DNA of 61,917 nucleotides from Tabrizicola sp. (GTDB lineage Bacteria > Pseudomonadota > Alphaproteobacteria > Rhodobacterales > Rhodobacteraceae), in the NCBI RefSeq assembly GCF_016792905.1, contig NZ_JAEULP010000021.1, positions 1-61,917 of the forward strand, given 5' to 3'. This document shows positions 24,950 through 35,185 of this stretch, in pieces. The position numbers and the translations under genes are program-made. Under the pieces are notes generated by a model. It did not search any database, was not told where the DNA came from, and was given only the letters and a program-made list of their open reading frames with translations. Every line of letters starts with the position of its first letter. The stretch's first letter is position 1.

Positions 24950-26128
24950 TCAGGCCCGGAAGGCCGCCAGCCGCCGGATCACCTCGGCGATACCCTTCGC
25001 GTCGACATTGGCAAAGGCGATGCGGATCTGCCGCTTGCCCGCCGCCGACCCCTCGGGCTGGAACATCGTCCCCGGCAACATCAGAAGCGAGGCCTCGCTG
25101 ACCAGCCGCTTGCACAGCACGTCGCTCGCCATGTCATAGGGGTGTTCGACATAGGCGAAATAGGCGCCGCATCCCAGAAGCTTCCACCCTTTCAGGGTTG
25201 CGAAACCCTCGATCATCGCCTTTCGGCGGGCGAGGATTTCGTCGCGTTCCCCGGCCACCCACTGCCGCAGGTTCCGCATCCCCCAGAGCGCGCCGATCTG
25301 GCCCAGCTGGCTCGGGCAGATCGCGACGGTGTCGAGGAACTTCTCCACCTCCGCCAGCCGGGCCTGGCTGGCGATGACGGCCCCCACCCGATGCCCGGTC
25401 AGGCGGTAGGCCTTCGAGAAGCTGTAAAGATGGATCAGCGTGTCGGCCCAGCCGGGATCGGCAAACAGGTCATGCGGGGCCCCCGTGCGGCTGTCGAAGT
25501 CGCGGTAGGTCTCGTCCACGATCAGCGCCACACCCTTGGCCCGGCACAGGTCGCGGAAAGCCGTCAGCGTTTCCGCCGGATACTCCACCCCGCCGGGATT
25601 GTTCGGGCTGACCAGCACGATGGCGCGGGTCCGGTCGGTGATCAGCTTCGCGGCAGCCTCCGCCGAAGGAATCAGCGTCGCGTCGGTCTCCAGCGGCACC
25701 GTCGTCACGGCGGCCATGTCGAGCCACATCTTGTGATTGAAGTACCAGGGCGTGGTCAGGATCACCTCGTCCCCCGGTCCCGCCAGCGTTGCCATCACCG
25801 TGCAGAAGGCCTGGTTGCACCCCTGGGTGATCGCCACCTGCGACGGCCGGATGGCACCGCCATAGATCGCCGACCACTGCGTCGCGATTTCCTCCCGCAG
25901 GGCGGGCATGCCCAGCACCGGGCCGTAGAGATGCGCCTGCGGATCGTTCAGCGCGGCATCCGCCAGCGCCTGCCGCAGGCCCAGCGGCGGGCTGTCGACC
26001 GGGGCCGCCTGGCTGACGTTGATCAGCGGGCGGTCGGCGGGGAAAGTGACCCCCTCGACCCAGCGCCGCGCCTCCATCACCGGGGGCGGCTCGGTCGCGG
26101 CAAAGGCGGGGTTCAGGGGCAGGGTCAT
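24950..26128 (-). CDS. Class I/II PLP-dependent aminotransferase
   Basis: A 392-residue fold-type I aminotransferase. It shows the substrate and cofactor segments HLYGPVLGMPALREEIA, TQGCNQAFCTVMATLAGPGD, VSPNNPGGVEYPAET and LIVDETYRDF, and the Schiff-base lysine in LYSFSKAYRLTGHRVG. It transfers an amino group between an amino acid and a 2-oxo acid; the specificity is not readable. The ATG at 26128 matches the family length; an ATG four codons earlier is possible, and the open frame further upstream has no family match. The gap to ppiD holds nothing else. Confidence 0.9.
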   Translation of the reverse strand: MTLPLNPAFAATEPPPVMEARRWVEGVTFPADRPLINVSQAAPVDSPPLGLRQALADAALNDPQAHLYGPVLGMPALREEIATQWSAIYGGAIRPSQVAITQGCNQAFCTVMATLAGPGDEVILTTPWYFNHKMWLDMAAVTTVPLETDATLIPSAEAAAKLITDRTRAIVLVSPNNPGGVEYPAETLTAFRDLCRAKGVALIVDETYRDFDSRTGAPHDLFADPGWADTLIHLYSFSKAYRLTGHRVGAVIASQARLAEVEKFLDTVAICPSQLGQIGALWGMRNLRQWVAGERDEILARRKAMIEGFATLKGWKLLGCGAYFAYVEHPYDMASDVLCKRLVSEASLLMLPGTMFQPEGSAAGKRQIRIAFANVDAKGIAEVIRRLAAFRA

Positions 26129-26266
26129 CGGTCGGTCCATCCGTGGCGGGTCCCGCGCAGTGTCCCCGGATGGCGGGCGGTTGCAAGCCCCCTCGTCTTC
26201 CGCGCAATATTGATTCTTGGTACCTGTTGGCATAACCTGCGCTTCTCCAGATGAAGGACCAATGCG

Positions 26267-26515
26267 ATGCCCCGCAACACCTCGGTTTCCCTTGGCGACC
26301 ACTTCAGCAATTTCATCGACACCGAGGTCAGGTCGGGGCGCTACGGTTCCGCCAGCGAAGTCGTCCGGGCCGGGCTGCGCCTGTTGCAGGAGCATGAGGC
26401 GAAAGTGAAGGCGCTGGAAGCCGCGCTGATCGAGGGCGAGGAGTCTGGACAGGCCGGTCCGTTCGATTTCGAAGCATTCAAAACCAGAAAGCGGGCGGAG
26501 TATGAGGGTCGATGA
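26267..26515 (+). CDS. parD: ParD-family antitoxin (ribbon-helix-helix)
   Basis: An 82-residue protein, MPRNTSVSLGDHFSNFIDTE..., with the ParD layout: an N-terminal ribbon-helix-helix (NTSVSLGDHFSNFID, SGRYGSASEVVRAGLRLL) and an acidic C-terminal toxin-binding tail. It neutralises the ParE toxin encoded next to it and represses the pair. The ribosome site is GAAGGA before the ATG. The toxin gene overlaps its stop by 4 bp. Confidence 0.92.
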   Translation: MPRNTSVSLGDHFSNFIDTEVRSGRYGSASEVVRAGLRLLQEHEAKVKALEAALIEGEESGQAGPFDFEAFKTRKRAEYEGR

Positions 26516-26805
26516 AAGATCTCTCTTTCTCGCGCCGGGCTAACGCAGACATGGACTCAATCTGGGACTACAGTGCCAAGAACTGGGGACCGGACCAGGC
26601 TGACGACTATACCGACATGATCCGGGATACTTGCCAGTGGCTTGCATCTGGCCGGAAGCACGGGCGAAAATCGAGCGTTCGACCCGCTTCCCTGAAATAC
26701 AACTGCGGCTCACATGTCATCTGGTTCAAGGAGATGGATGATCGGATCGAGATCATCCGCATCCTGCACAGCGCTCAGGACATTGAGCGCCACCTGCACG
26801 ACTGA
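26512..26805 (+). CDS. parE: ParE-family toxin
   Basis: A 97-residue RelE/ParE-fold protein: FSRRANADMDSIWDYSAKNW near the start, DTCQWLASGRKHGRKSS in the middle and the HVIWFKEMDDRIEIIRILHS strand pair at the end, closing with DIERHL. ParE toxins poison DNA gyrase. It overlaps parD by ATGA. The convergent gpt gene ends 4 bp away. The pair looks complete and functional. Confidence 0.92.
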   Translation: MKDLSFSRRANADMDSIWDYSAKNWGPDQADDYTDMIRDTCQWLASGRKHGRKSSVRPASLKYNCGSHVIWFKEMDDRIEIIRILHSAQDIERHLHD

Positions 26806-26809
26806 CGGT

Positions 26810-27334
26810 TCAATCCGCCCCGCGCATCGGCTGGACGTATTGCAGAGCCATGTCCCAGGGGAAGAAGATCCAGGTGTCCTGGCTGACGGATGTGATGTAG
26901 GTGTCGGCCTGCTTCTCGCCCTCGGGCTTGGCATAGACGCAGGCGAAATGCGCCTTGGGGTAAAGGCCGCGGATCAGTTCCAGCGTCTTGCCGCTGTCGA
27001 CCAGGTCGTCGACGATCAGGATGCCCGATCCGTCGCCCATGATGTCGGCCTGTGGCGCCTTGATCACCTGTGCTTCGCGGCGCTGGTCGGCCTTGCCGCC
27101 GCCGGAGTGGTAAGATTTCACCGAAATGGAATCCACCACCCGGATGTCCAGCTCGCGGCTGACGATCATCGCCGGCACCAGCCCCCCGCGGGTGATCCCC
27201 ACCACCGCCTTCCAGGTCCCGCCCTCGCCGGGCCCCTTGCCGTCCAGCCGCCAGGCCAGCGCGCGGGCGTCGCGGTGGATCTGGTCCCAGCTGACGTGAA
27301 ATCCCTTTTCATGCGGCAGGCGGTCGGCGGACAT
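26810..27334 (-). CDS. gpt: Xanthine-guanine phosphoribosyltransferase
   Basis: A 174-residue purine salvage enzyme that joins xanthine or guanine to PRPP. The PRPP motif [13 protein letters not shown] stands at residues 105-117, with the upstream [19 protein letters not shown] segment and the C-terminal TWIFFPWD that stacks on the purine. The start is the ATG giving [12 protein letters not shown]. It is the third gene of a minus-strand set fabI-lysE-gpt with gaps of 11-13 bp, so probably one transcript. Confidence 0.95.
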   Translation of the reverse strand: MSADRLPHEKGFHVSWDQIHRDARALAWRLDGKGPGEGGTWKAVVGITRGGLVPAMIVSRELDIRVVDSISVKSYHSGGGKADQRREAQVIKAPQADIMGDGSGILIVDDLVDSGKTLELIRGLYPKAHFACVYAKPEGEKQADTYITSVSQDTWIFFPWDMALQYVQPMRGAD

Positions 27335-27345
27335 GGGTCCCTCCT

Positions 27346-27960
27346 TCAGGTGGCGACGATCTTCACGCCCAATAGGGCCAACGCGGCCCCGAACGAGCGG
27401 TCGATCACGGTTTTCAGGCTGATGTAAGCCGCGCGGGTACGGTCCAGCGAGAAGATGCGGGCGACAAGGCTGTTCCAGGCCGTTTCGGCACCCAGGATCA
27501 GCAGGATCAGGCAGGCCAGCACCCAGGTGGGCGTGCCGGGGCCGATGGTGCCAAGGAAGATCGAGGAATACATCACCACGGCCTTCGGATTCGACAGGTT
27601 GGTCCAGAGCCCCAGCCGGTAGGCCGCGAAGGGCGACCGCGGGACGGGACGGGCGTCCTCGGCGATGAAAGGCTCTTTCGCGTCGCGCCAGAGATGCCAG
27701 GCCATCCACATCAGATAGGCCGCCCCGCCGATCTTCAGCGCCCAGAGCAGCGACGGTGCGGCGTCGAAGATCAGGTGCAACCCGAACATCGCCGCCAGCG
27801 CCCAGATGACCGCGCCGCTGGCGATGCCGAAGGCCAGCATCACGCCGGTGCGGAAGCCCTCGGTCAGCCCGGTGCGGGCCGACATCAGGACCGCCGGGCC
27901 GGGCGAGACCACGGCGAAAAGCACAAGTCCCGCAAAGGCCAGGAAGGCTGTGAGGCTCAT
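27346..27960 (-). CDS. LysE-family amino acid/homoserine exporter
   Basis: A 204-residue inner-membrane protein with six hydrophobic segments. It opens [26 protein letters not shown], where the SPGP motif marks the LysE/RhtB family, and carries [20 protein letters not shown] and [19 protein letters not shown]. It exports an amino acid or related small molecule; the substrate is not readable. It lies between fabI and gpt with short gaps. Confidence 0.9.
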   Translation of the reverse strand: MSLTAFLAFAGLVLFAVVSPGPAVLMSARTGLTEGFRTGVMLAFGIASGAVIWALAAMFGLHLIFDAAPSLLWALKIGGAAYLMWMAWHLWRDAKEPFIAEDARPVPRSPFAAYRLGLWTNLSNPKAVVMYSSIFLGTIGPGTPTWVLACLILLILGAETAWNSLVARIFSLDRTRAAYISLKTVIDRSFGAALALLGVKIVAT

Positions 27961-27973
27961 GCCCGGGCGCGGC

Positions 27974-28804
27974 TCACTGGCCGCCCTCCTTCTTGCCGGT
28001 GACGATGTCGATGTCCGGCGCGTCGATCGCCTTCATGCCGACGATGTGATAACCCGCGTCGACATGCAGGTTCTCGCCCGTCGTGCCACTGCCAAGGTCC
28101 GACAGCAGATACAGCGCCGCCTTGCCGACCTCTTCCTGCGTCACGTTCCGCCGGAGCGGCGAGTTCAGCTCGTTCCAGCGCATGATATAACGGAAATCGC
28201 CGATGCCGCTGGCCGCCAGCGTCTTGATCGGCCCCGCTGAAATCGCGTTCACCCGGATGCCGTCCTTGCCCAGGTCCTCGGCCAGGTACTTTACCGAAGC
28301 CTCCAGCCCCGCCTTGGCCACACCCATCACGTTGTAATGCGGCATCACCCGTTCCGCGCCGAAATAGGTCAGCGTCAGAAGGCTGCCGCCCGGCCCCATC
28401 ATCGCCGCCGCCCGCTGGCAGACGGCGGTGAAGGAATAGACCGAGATGTCCATCGCCAGCGCAAAGCCCGCGCGCGAGGTGTCGACATAGCGCCCGCGCA
28501 GCTCATTCTTGTCGGCGAAGCCGATGGCATGGACGAGGAAGTCCAGCTGCCCCCATTCCGCCTTCAGCGCGGTGAAGAGGGCGTCGATGCTCTCGTCGCT
28601 CGCCACGTCGCATTCGTAAAGATGCGGCTGGCCCAGGCTTTCCGCCAGGGGCTCGACCCGCTTCTTCAGGGCCTCGCCCTGGTAGGAAAACGCCAGCTCC
28701 GCCCCCTGCCCCGCCACCGCCTGCGCGATGCCCCAGGCAATGGACTTGTCGTTCGCAAGCCCCATGATCAGGCCGCGCTTGCCTTGCATAAGTCCGGTTG
28801 ACAT
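27974..28804 (-). CDS. fabI: Enoyl-[acyl-carrier-protein] reductase (NADH), FabI
   Basis: A 276-residue short-chain dehydrogenase of the FabI class. The cofactor motif is KRGLIMGLANDKSIAWGIAQ near the start. The active-site Y-x6-K appears in YNVMGVAKAGLEASVKYLAE, preceded by LLTLTYFGAERV, followed by RVNAISAGPIKTLAASGIGD. It performs the last reduction of fatty acid elongation. The ATG at 28804 (MSTGLMQGKRG) is chosen by family length. It is divergent from pdxH. Confidence 0.96.
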   Translation of the reverse strand: MSTGLMQGKRGLIMGLANDKSIAWGIAQAVAGQGAELAFSYQGEALKKRVEPLAESLGQPHLYECDVASDESIDALFTALKAEWGQLDFLVHAIGFADKNELRGRYVDTSRAGFALAMDISVYSFTAVCQRAAAMMGPGGSLLTLTYFGAERVMPHYNVMGVAKAGLEASVKYLAEDLGKDGIRVNAISAGPIKTLAASGIGDFRYIMRWNELNSPLRRNVTQEEVGKAALYLLSDLGSGTTGENLHVDAGYHIVGMKAIDAPDIDIVTGKKEGGQ

Positions 28805-28897
28805 TCCTGACCCCTCGCCCTTTTCGTTGCCTTGACGTGTAGGCGAAGCGGGGCCGCCCTTCAAGGCAGGTCCTTAACGCAAAGGCAGGAGTCGCGC

Positions 28898-29500
28898 ATG
28901 GACCGTTCGGGCATCTTCGCTGGCAGCGATCCGTTCGCGCTCGCCCGCGCATGGCTGACCGAGGCCGAGGCGCAGGAGCCGAACGACGCGAATGCCATCG
29001 CGCTGGCCACGGTCGATCCGGACGGCATGCCGAACGTCCGCATGGTGCTGCTGAAAGAGATCGAAGCCGATGCTTTCGTCTTCTACACCAACTACGGCTC
29101 GGCCAAGGGGCAGGAGATCGCCGCCGCAGGCAAGGCCGCCTTCGTGATGCACTGGAAGTCGCTCCGCCGCCAGATTCGCGTCCGCGGCATCGTCACCCGC
29201 GAGGACGGCCCCCAGGCCGACGAATATTTCGCCAGCCGCAGCCTGAAATCGCGCCTCGGCGCATGGGCCAGCCACCAGTCGCAGCCCCTCTCCTCGCGCG
29301 AGGCATTGATGGCCGAAGCGGCGAAGGTCGCCCTGACCAAGGGCCCGAATCCTGCCCGCCCGCCCTACTGGGGCGGCTTCAGGATCCATCCGGTGGAGAT
29401 CGAGTTCTGGGCCGATGGTGCCTTCCGGTTGCACGACCGCTTCCGCTGGTCCCGCGCTGCCGTAGCGGCAGGCTGGACGGTCGAAAGATTGAATCCGTAG
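28898..29500 (+). CDS. pdxH: Pyridoxamine 5'-phosphate oxidase
   Basis: A 200-residue FMN enzyme that oxidises pyridoxamine or pyridoxine phosphate to PLP. It shows the FMN-binding [39 protein letters not shown] and the C-terminal [20 protein letters not shown] and RLHDRFRW. The start is the ATG of [13 protein letters not shown] behind GGCAGGAG. It is divergent from fabI over a 93-bp region. Confidence 0.95.
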   Translation: MDRSGIFAGSDPFALARAWLTEAEAQEPNDANAIALATVDPDGMPNVRMVLLKEIEADAFVFYTNYGSAKGQEIAAAGKAAFVMHWKSLRRQIRVRGIVTREDGPQADEYFASRSLKSRLGAWASHQSQPLSSREALMAEAAKVALTKGPNPARPPYWGGFRIHPVEIEFWADGAFRLHDRFRWSRAAVAAGWTVERLNP

Positions 29501-29617
29501 GTTTCCGGGGACTTGGCCGTTTATCTGTGGATCAACTGCTGAATAGCCCTTGATCACAGCGGGATTATTCCCCCAATTGTGCCGCCAAGGGCTCATTCTG
29601 GGGAGAAGGCCTTCCGA

Positions 29618-30151
29618 ATGTCAGAAGATGAAGAGGTCATGCAGATCGTGCATGGTCGGGTTAAGTGGTTTGATCCTTCCAAGGGTTTCGGGTTCATCGT
29701 ATCAGACCAGACAGATGCAGACATCCTGCTCCACGCGAACGTTCTGCGGAACTTCGGGCAGGGGTCGGTGGCAGATGGTGCCGGGATCGAAGTGAAGGTC
29801 CAGAGGACCCAGCGCGGCGTTCAGGCCGTGGAAGTCGTGCGGATCGATCCGCCCGAGGGTGTCGTGCTGCCCTTTGGCGAGGATGCCGCGCAGCTGGTCA
29901 GCGCCGACATCCTGGCCCTGCCGATGGAGCCTGCGCGGGTGAAGTGGTTCGACAAGGGCAAGGGCTTCGGTTTTGCCAATGTGTTCGGCCGTCCTGAAGA
30001 CGTCTTCGTGCATGCCGAGGTGCTTCGGGTCTCGGGTTTTGCCGATCTGGCCGCCGGCGAGGCCGTGGCGCTGCGCATCATCGAGGGGCGGCGCGGACGG
30101 ATGGCCGTCCAGGTGATTTCCTGGGAATCCGCCGGGCGGGAGAAGCCCTGA
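29618..30151 (+). CDS. Protein with two cold-shock domains
   Basis: A 177-residue RNA/DNA-binding protein with two complete cold-shock domains: GRVKWFDPSKGFGFIVSDQT at about residues 10-75 and ARVKWFDKGKGFGFANVFGR at about 105-170, each with the RNP1-like KGFGF. Most Csp proteins have one domain of about 70 residues; the double form is common in Rhodobacterales. It probably acts as an RNA chaperone. The ATG at 29618 is favoured over earlier codons because MSEDEE precedes the domain in relatives. Its stop shares a base with the next gene's start. Confidence 0.9.
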   Translation: MSEDEEVMQIVHGRVKWFDPSKGFGFIVSDQTDADILLHANVLRNFGQGSVADGAGIEVKVQRTQRGVQAVEVVRIDPPEGVVLPFGEDAAQLVSADILALPMEPARVKWFDKGKGFGFANVFGRPEDVFVHAEVLRVSGFADLAAGEAVALRIIEGRRGRMAVQVISWESAGREKP

Positions 30152-30630
30152 TGGCGTCCCTGCGCCATGCCGTCTGTCTGGCTCTGATGACGCTGCCCGG
30201 CACTGCCTGGGCCGAGGCCGCCTGCGCGCCCGATCGGCTGGACCTGCGCTGGGATGGTGGACAGGAAAGCTTTGCGGTCGAGCTGGCCGATACCCCCGAC
30301 GAACGCGCGCAGGGGCTGATGTTCCGCACCGAGATGGCTCCGGCATCGGGAATGCTCTTCGTCTACGAGGTGCCGCGCCGTGTGCAGTTCTGGATGAAGA
30401 ACACGTTGATTCCGCTGGACATGGTGTTTGCCGACGCCACGGGAACGGTGACGCGGGTCCATTCCGGTGCAGTGCCGGGTGATCTCACGCCCATCGACGG
30501 CGGCGAGGGGGTGCAGTTCGTGCTGGAGATCAACGCGGGCCTGGCCAAGAAGCTCGGCATTGTGCCCGGCAGCGCGCTTCGCCACCCGGCAATCCCGGGC
30601 GCCGGCGCCGCCTGGCCCTGCGAAGGCTGA
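30151..30630 (+). CDS. Exported DUF192 protein
   Basis: A 159-residue protein with a Sec signal peptide (ASLRHAVCLALMTLPGTAWA, cleavage near residue 21) and a DUF192 domain: FAVELADTPDERAQGLMFRT, GMLFVYEVPRRVQFWMKNTL, PLDMVFAD and VLEINAGLAKKLGIVPG. The function of this small beta-rich periplasmic family is not established. It is coupled to the cold-shock gene by TGATG. Confidence 0.88.
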   Translation: MASLRHAVCLALMTLPGTAWAEAACAPDRLDLRWDGGQESFAVELADTPDERAQGLMFRTEMAPASGMLFVYEVPRRVQFWMKNTLIPLDMVFADATGTVTRVHSGAVPGDLTPIDGGEGVQFVLEINAGLAKKLGIVPGSALRHPAIPGAGAAWPCEG

Positions 30631-30671
30631 GGCTTTTCTTTCCGGCCCACTCCGTTTATGGAAGCCGCAGT

Positions 30672-30748
30672 CGGGGCGTAGCGCAGTCTGGTAGCGCGAC
30701 GGTTTTGGGTACCGTAGGTCGCGAGTTCGAATCCCGCCGCCCCGACCA
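30672..30748 (+). tRNA. tRNA-Pro (anticodon TGG)
   Basis: 77 nt. The acceptor CGGGGCG pairs with CGCCCCG, followed by discriminator A and encoded CCA. The D-arm is GCGC-AGTCTGGTA-GCGC, the anticodon arm CGGTT-TTGGGTA-CCG carries TGG, and the T-arm contains GTTCGAATC. All four arms fold, so it is a working gene, with no sign of integration next to it. Confidence 0.97.
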
Positions 30749-30876
30749 TCCGCCCCCAAAGTTCGCGACGGTTGCCCAGGTTTCCTGAGGAAGAAACTTG
30801 TCAAAATCCTTGCTCAGGGATTTTGGCTCCCGGTCGATGCCTTGCGCGACAGGCCCTCGGGGCGCATATCTCGGCC

Positions 30877-32283
30877 ATGACCATCGCCTTCGACCATTCC
30901 TACGCCCGCGACCTGCCCGGCACCTATCTGCGGGTTGCCCCTGACCCCGCGCCTGCGCCGCGGCTCTTGTACCTGAACCGCCCACTTGCCGCCGATCTTG
31001 GTCTGGACCTTTCCGACGCCGAGGCCGAGGCCTGGTTCTCCGGCGCCTCCCTTCCCCCCGGCGCCGACCCCATCGCCCAGGCCTATGCCGGCCATCAGTT
31101 CGGTGGCTTCTCGCCCCAGCTCGGCGATGGCCGCGCGCATCTTCTGGGCGAAGTGCTGGCACCGGACGGCCACCGCTTCGACATCCAGCTGAAAGGCTCC
31201 GGCAAGACCCCGTTCTCGCGCGGGGGCGATGGCAAGGCGGCAGTCGGCCCGATGCTGCGCGAAGTCCTGGTGTCGGAATTCATGGCGGCCACCGGCGTGC
31301 CCACCACCCGCGCGCTTTCGGTCGTCGCAACGGGCGAAGAGGTCTGGCGCGACACGAAGCTGCCCGGCGCGGTCCTTGCACGCATCGCCGCCAGCCACCT
31401 GCGCGTCGGGACCTTCCAGTTCTTCGCCGCCCGGGGCGAGCGGGACAGGGTCAAGGCGCTCGCCGACTATGCCATCGCACGGCACTACCCCGACCTTTCG
31501 CAGGTGGAAAATCCCTATCTCGCGCTGCTCGACGCCGTCATCGCCACCCAGTCCCGGCTGATCGCGGAATGGATGGGCGTGGGCTTCATCCATGGCGTGA
31601 TGAACACCGACAACATGGCCATTTCCGGCGAGACCATCGACTATGGCCCCTGCGCCTTCATGGAAGGCTATGCGCCGGGCACAGTCTTCTCCTCGATCGA
31701 CCACCAGGGCCGCTATGCCTATGCCAACCAGCCGCTGATCCTTGGCTGGAACCTCGCGCGGCTGGCCGAGACGCTGCTGCCGCTGCTCGACCCGGATCAG
31801 GACAAGGCCGTCGACATCGCCAACGACCGCCTGTCCGGCATCGCGCCGCGCTACCGCGCCGAATGGACCGGCGTGCTGCGCCGCAAGCTTGGTCTGGTCG
31901 GCGAAGACCCCGCCGACGCCCAGCTTGCCGAAGACCTGCTCTCCGCGATGGAGGGTGCCGACTGGACCCTCACCTTCCGCCGCCTCGCCGACGCAGCCGC
32001 CCTCCGCCCCCTCTCCAGCGACTTCACCAGGATGGAAGTCTGGCTCCCCCGCTGGCGCGCCCGCGCCGGGGAAGGCGCGGCGCAGCGGATAGCAGCAGCC
32101 AACCCCGCCGTGATCCCGCGAAACCACAAGGTCGAGGAAGCCCTGACCGCCGCCACCGCAGGCGACATGGCCCCCTTCCACGCCCTCCTTTCCGCCATCC
32201 AGTCCCCCTTCGCCGAGGCCGAACCCTACATGCTCCCCGCGCCCACCGGCTTCGGCACGTACGTCACCTACTGCGGCACCTGA
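30877..32283 (+). CDS. selO: Protein adenylyltransferase SelO (YdiU family)
   Basis: A 468-residue pseudokinase-fold enzyme that transfers AMP to proteins. Diagnostic blocks are AYAGHQFGGFSPQLGDGRAH, FDIQLKGSGKTPFSRGGDGK and TTRALSVVATGEEVWRD, the Mg-binding GVMNTDNMAISGETIDYGPC, and FMEGYAPGTVFSSIDHQGRY. The extreme C-terminus TYCGT carries the conserved redox cysteine found in place of selenocysteine. The start is the ATG giving MTIAFDHSYARDLPG. It is cytosolic and involved in redox stress responses in known family members. Confidence 0.95.
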   Translation: MTIAFDHSYARDLPGTYLRVAPDPAPAPRLLYLNRPLAADLGLDLSDAEAEAWFSGASLPPGADPIAQAYAGHQFGGFSPQLGDGRAHLLGEVLAPDGHRFDIQLKGSGKTPFSRGGDGKAAVGPMLREVLVSEFMAATGVPTTRALSVVATGEEVWRDTKLPGAVLARIAASHLRVGTFQFFAARGERDRVKALADYAIARHYPDLSQVENPYLALLDAVIATQSRLIAEWMGVGFIHGVMNTDNMAISGETIDYGPCAFMEGYAPGTVFSSIDHQGRYAYANQPLILGWNLARLAETLLPLLDPDQDKAVDIANDRLSGIAPRYRAEWTGVLRRKLGLVGEDPADAQLAEDLLSAMEGADWTLTFRRLADAAALRPLSSDFTRMEVWLPRWRARAGEGAAQRIAAANPAVIPRNHKVEEALTAATAGDMAPFHALLSAIQSPFAEAEPYMLPAPTGFGTYVTYCGT

Positions 32284-32320
32284 GTTGACGGGGCGGCCCC
32301 GCCCCGCCACCATGGGCCCC

Positions 32321-32872
32321 ATGGCCGACCGCTCCGACATTCACGACCGCCTCGCCGCCTCGCTCCGCGCCGCCCGCAAGGACCGCGGCCTCTCCCTTGA
32401 CGCCGCAGCGAAACTGTCCGGCGTCTCCCGCTCGATGGTCAGCCAGATCGAGCGCGGCGAATCCTCGCCCACCGTCGCCACGCTCTGGGCCCTGACCCAG
32501 GCCCTGCAGCTTGACTTCGCCGGCCTCCTCGAAGGCCGCCCCGCCCCCGGCATCGAAGTGACCCGCGCCGCCGCCGCCCCGGTGATCGACCGGAGCGGCG
32601 TCACCATCCGCATCCTCTCCGCCCCCGAATCCGTCGGGAGCCACGAGGTATATGAACTCCGCTTCGCCAAAGGTGCCCGCCTCACCTCCGAGGCCCACTC
32701 CCCCGGTTGCCGCGAGCACCTGACCGTCCTCGAAGGCCGCCTCACCGTCACCTCGGGCGAGGCGACCGACAGCCTTTCCCCCGGCGATGTCGCCCGCTAC
32801 CCCGCCGACCGCCCGCATGAGATCGCCGCCACGACGACCGCCCGAGCCATCCTCATCGTGCAGGACAGCTGA
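32321..32872 (+). CDS. XRE-family regulator with C-terminal cupin domain
   Basis: A 183-residue regulator. The helix-turn-helix is at residues about 8-65 ([40 protein letters not shown]), and the cupin sensor at about 100-180 ([38 protein letters not shown]). The class (PuuR/SutR-like) senses a small ligand or metal through the cupin. The start is uncertain by three codons (32312 or 32321). It lies 39 bp after selO and just upstream of kbl-tdh, which it may control. Confidence 0.9.
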   Translation: MADRSDIHDRLAASLRAARKDRGLSLDAAAKLSGVSRSMVSQIERGESSPTVATLWALTQALQLDFAGLLEGRPAPGIEVTRAAAAPVIDRSGVTIRILSAPESVGSHEVYELRFAKGARLTSEAHSPGCREHLTVLEGRLTVTSGEATDSLSPGDVARYPADRPHEIAATTTARAILIVQDS

Positions 32873-32957
32873 TTTCCAGTTTAACGGATTGCCATCCGCC
32901 AAGTTGACACGCGCCCCGCCTTCTGCCAGTTTCCGCGAAACCGGAAAGGATTCTGCC

Positions 32958-34151
32958 ATGACGGATAGTTCAGCCTTCCTCGACCATATCACCGCGACCC
33001 TCGCCAGCATCGACGCCGAAGGCCTGATGAAACGCGAGCGCCTGATCACCGGCGCCCAGGGTGCGCATGTGCAGATGGATGGGCGCGAGATGCTGAACCT
33101 CTGCGCCAACAACTACCTCGGCCTCGCCGACGACCCCCGCCTGATCGCCGCCGCCAAATCCGCGATGGACGACCACGGCTTCGGCATGGCCTCGGTCCGC
33201 TTCATCTGCGGCACACAGGACCTGCACCGGCAACTCGAAACCCGCCTCGCGCAGTTCCTCGGCCATGACGACTCGATCCTCTTCGCCGCCTGCTTCGACG
33301 CCAACGGCGGCCTCTTCGAACCCCTCCTCGGCCCCGAGGACGCCGTCATCTCCGACGCCCTCAACCACGCCTCGATCATCGACGGCATCCGCCTCTGCAA
33401 GGCGAAACGCTACCGCTATGCCAACAGCGACATGGCCGACCTCGAAGCCCAGCTGAAACAGGCCCGCGCCGATGGCGCCCGGTTCATGCTGATCGCCACC
33501 GACGGCGTCTTCTCGATGGACGGCTTCTACGCGAATCTCCCCGATATCCGCGCGCTGGCCGACCAATACGGCGCGCTGGTCATGGTCGACGACTGCCACG
33601 CCACCGGCTTCACCGGCCCGAAGGGCGCAGGCACCCCCGCCCGGGCCGGAGTGCAGGTCGACCTCCTGACCGGCACCCTCGGCAAGGCGCTCGGCGGCGC
33701 CTTGGGCGGCTACATCGCCGGGCCCCAGCCGGTGATCGACCTCCTCCGCCAGCGCGCCCGGCCCTATCTCTTCTCCAACGCGCTCCCCCCCGCCGTCGTT
33801 GGCGCCGCGCTGGCCGCGCTCGACATCGTGGAAGGGGCCGACGACCTGCGCGCCCGCCTCACCGCCAACGCCACCTACTGGCGCGATGGGCTGACGAAAG
33901 CCGGTTTCACCCTCCTCCCCGGCAGCCATCCGATCATCCCCGTCATGCTTGGCGACGCGAAACTCGCGCAGGCCATGGCAGCCGATCTTTTCCAGCGCGG
34001 TGTCCATGTCGCAGGCTTCTTCTTCCCCGTCGTCCCGAAGGGCCAGGCCCGCATCCGCACCCAGATGAACGCGGCACTCACCCGCGACGACCTCGACTTC
34101 GCCCTGACCGCCTTCCGCGCCGCAGGCAAGGCTACCGGAGTCCTCAAATGA
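32958..34151 (+). CDS. kbl: Glycine C-acetyltransferase (2-amino-3-ketobutyrate CoA ligase)
   Basis: A 397-residue alpha-oxoamine synthase that splits 2-amino-3-oxobutyrate with CoA into glycine and acetyl-CoA. Visible are [40 protein letters not shown], the PLP aspartate in [11 protein letters not shown] and the lysine in [15 protein letters not shown]. The start is the ATG after GGAAAGGA. It overlaps tdh by ATGA, so threonine is degraded by two coupled enzymes. Confidence 0.96.
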   Translation: MTDSSAFLDHITATLASIDAEGLMKRERLITGAQGAHVQMDGREMLNLCANNYLGLADDPRLIAAAKSAMDDHGFGMASVRFICGTQDLHRQLETRLAQFLGHDDSILFAACFDANGGLFEPLLGPEDAVISDALNHASIIDGIRLCKAKRYRYANSDMADLEAQLKQARADGARFMLIATDGVFSMDGFYANLPDIRALADQYGALVMVDDCHATGFTGPKGAGTPARAGVQVDLLTGTLGKALGGALGGYIAGPQPVIDLLRQRARPYLFSNALPPAVVGAALAALDIVEGADDLRARLTANATYWRDGLTKAGFTLLPGSHPIIPVMLGDAKLAQAMAADLFQRGVHVAGFFFPVVPKGQARIRTQMNAALTRDDLDFALTAFRAAGKATGVLK

Positions 34152-35185
34152 CCAATGAAATGAAAGTCCTCGCCAAGTCGAAACCCGAACCCGGCCTCTG
34201 GATGGAGACCCGGCCCGTCCCCGAGATCGGCCCCGATGACGTCCTGATCCGCATCCACAAGACCGGCATCTGCGGCACCGACATCCATATCTGGAACTGG
34301 GACGCCTGGGCGCAGAAGACCGTCCCCGTGCCGCTGGTGACAGGTCACGAATTCGCCGGTGAGATCGTGGAAATCGGCAAGAACGTCGAGGGCCTGACCA
34401 TCGGCCAGCGCTGTTCCGGCGAAGGCCACCTGATCGGCAAGACCAGCCGCCAGAGCCGTTCGGGCAAGTTCCACCTCGACCCCGAAACCCGCGGCATCGG
34501 CGTCAACGAACCCGGCGCCTTCGCGCAATACCTGCGGCTCCCGGCCTTCAACGTCGTGCCCCTGCCCGACGCGATCGATGACGAGATCGGCGCGATCCTC
34601 GACCCCCTGGGCAACGCCGTCCACACCGCGCTTTCCTTCGACCTGATCGGCGAGGACGTGCTGATCACCGGCGCCGGTCCCATCGGCATCATGGCCGCCG
34701 CCGTCGCGCGGCACGTCGGCGCCCGGCATGTGGTGATCACCGACATCAACCAGGCCCGGCTCGACCTTGCCGGGCAGGTCGCCGACGTGGTGCCGGTCAA
34801 TGTCGCCACCACCGACCTGAAATCCGTCTATCCCGCGCTGAAGATGTCTCAGGGCTTCGACGTCGGGATGGAGATGTCGGGCAGCCAGCAGGCCCTCGAC
34901 CAGATGGTCGAGCACATGGTCATGGGCGGCCGCATCGCCATGCTCGGCATTCCCCCCGGCAAGTCGCCGGTCGACTGGTCGCGCATCGTCTTCAAGGCGA
35001 TCACCATCAAGGGCGTCTACGGCCGCGAGATCTTCGAGACCTGGTACAAGATGATCGCCATGCTGGAAAACGGCCTCGACATCCGCAAGGTGATCACCCA
35101 CCGCTTCAAGGTCGACGCCTTCCAGGACGGCTTCGCCGCCATGCGCTCCGGCCTCTCGGGCAAGGTGGTGCTGGACTGGACCTGA
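34148..35185 (+). CDS. tdh: L-threonine 3-dehydrogenase
   Basis: A 345-residue zinc medium-chain dehydrogenase that oxidises threonine to 2-amino-3-oxobutyrate with NAD. The catalytic zinc segment is [15 protein letters not shown], with [12 protein letters not shown] next and the Rossmann motif [20 protein letters not shown]. The C-terminal [15 protein letters not shown] is typical of Tdh. It supplies the substrate of Kbl encoded just upstream. Confidence 0.97.
   Translation: MTNEMKVLAKSKPEPGLWMETRPVPEIGPDDVLIRIHKTGICGTDIHIWNWDAWAQKTVPVPLVTGHEFAGEIVEIGKNVEGLTIGQRCSGEGHLIGKTSRQSRSGKFHLDPETRGIGVNEPGAFAQYLRLPAFNVVPLPDAIDDEIGAILDPLGNAVHTALSFDLIGEDVLITGAGPIGIMAAAVARHVGARHVVITDINQARLDLAGQVADVVPVNVATTDLKSVYPALKMSQGFDVGMEMSGSQQALDQMVEHMVMGGRIAMLGIPPGKSPVDWSRIVFKAITIKGVYGREIFETWYKMIAMLENGLDIRKVITHRFKVDAFQDGFAAMRSGLSGKVVLDWT

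Noticed and set aside
30672-30748. tRNA-Pro as a second integration site
   Set aside because: The tRNA is complete and both flanks carry housekeeping genes; no duplicated 3' end or integrase is nearby.
32970-34007. A 345-codon minus-strand frame opposite kbl
   Set aside because: It mirrors the high-GC codons of kbl, which has clear catalytic motifs; this frame has no recognisable domain.
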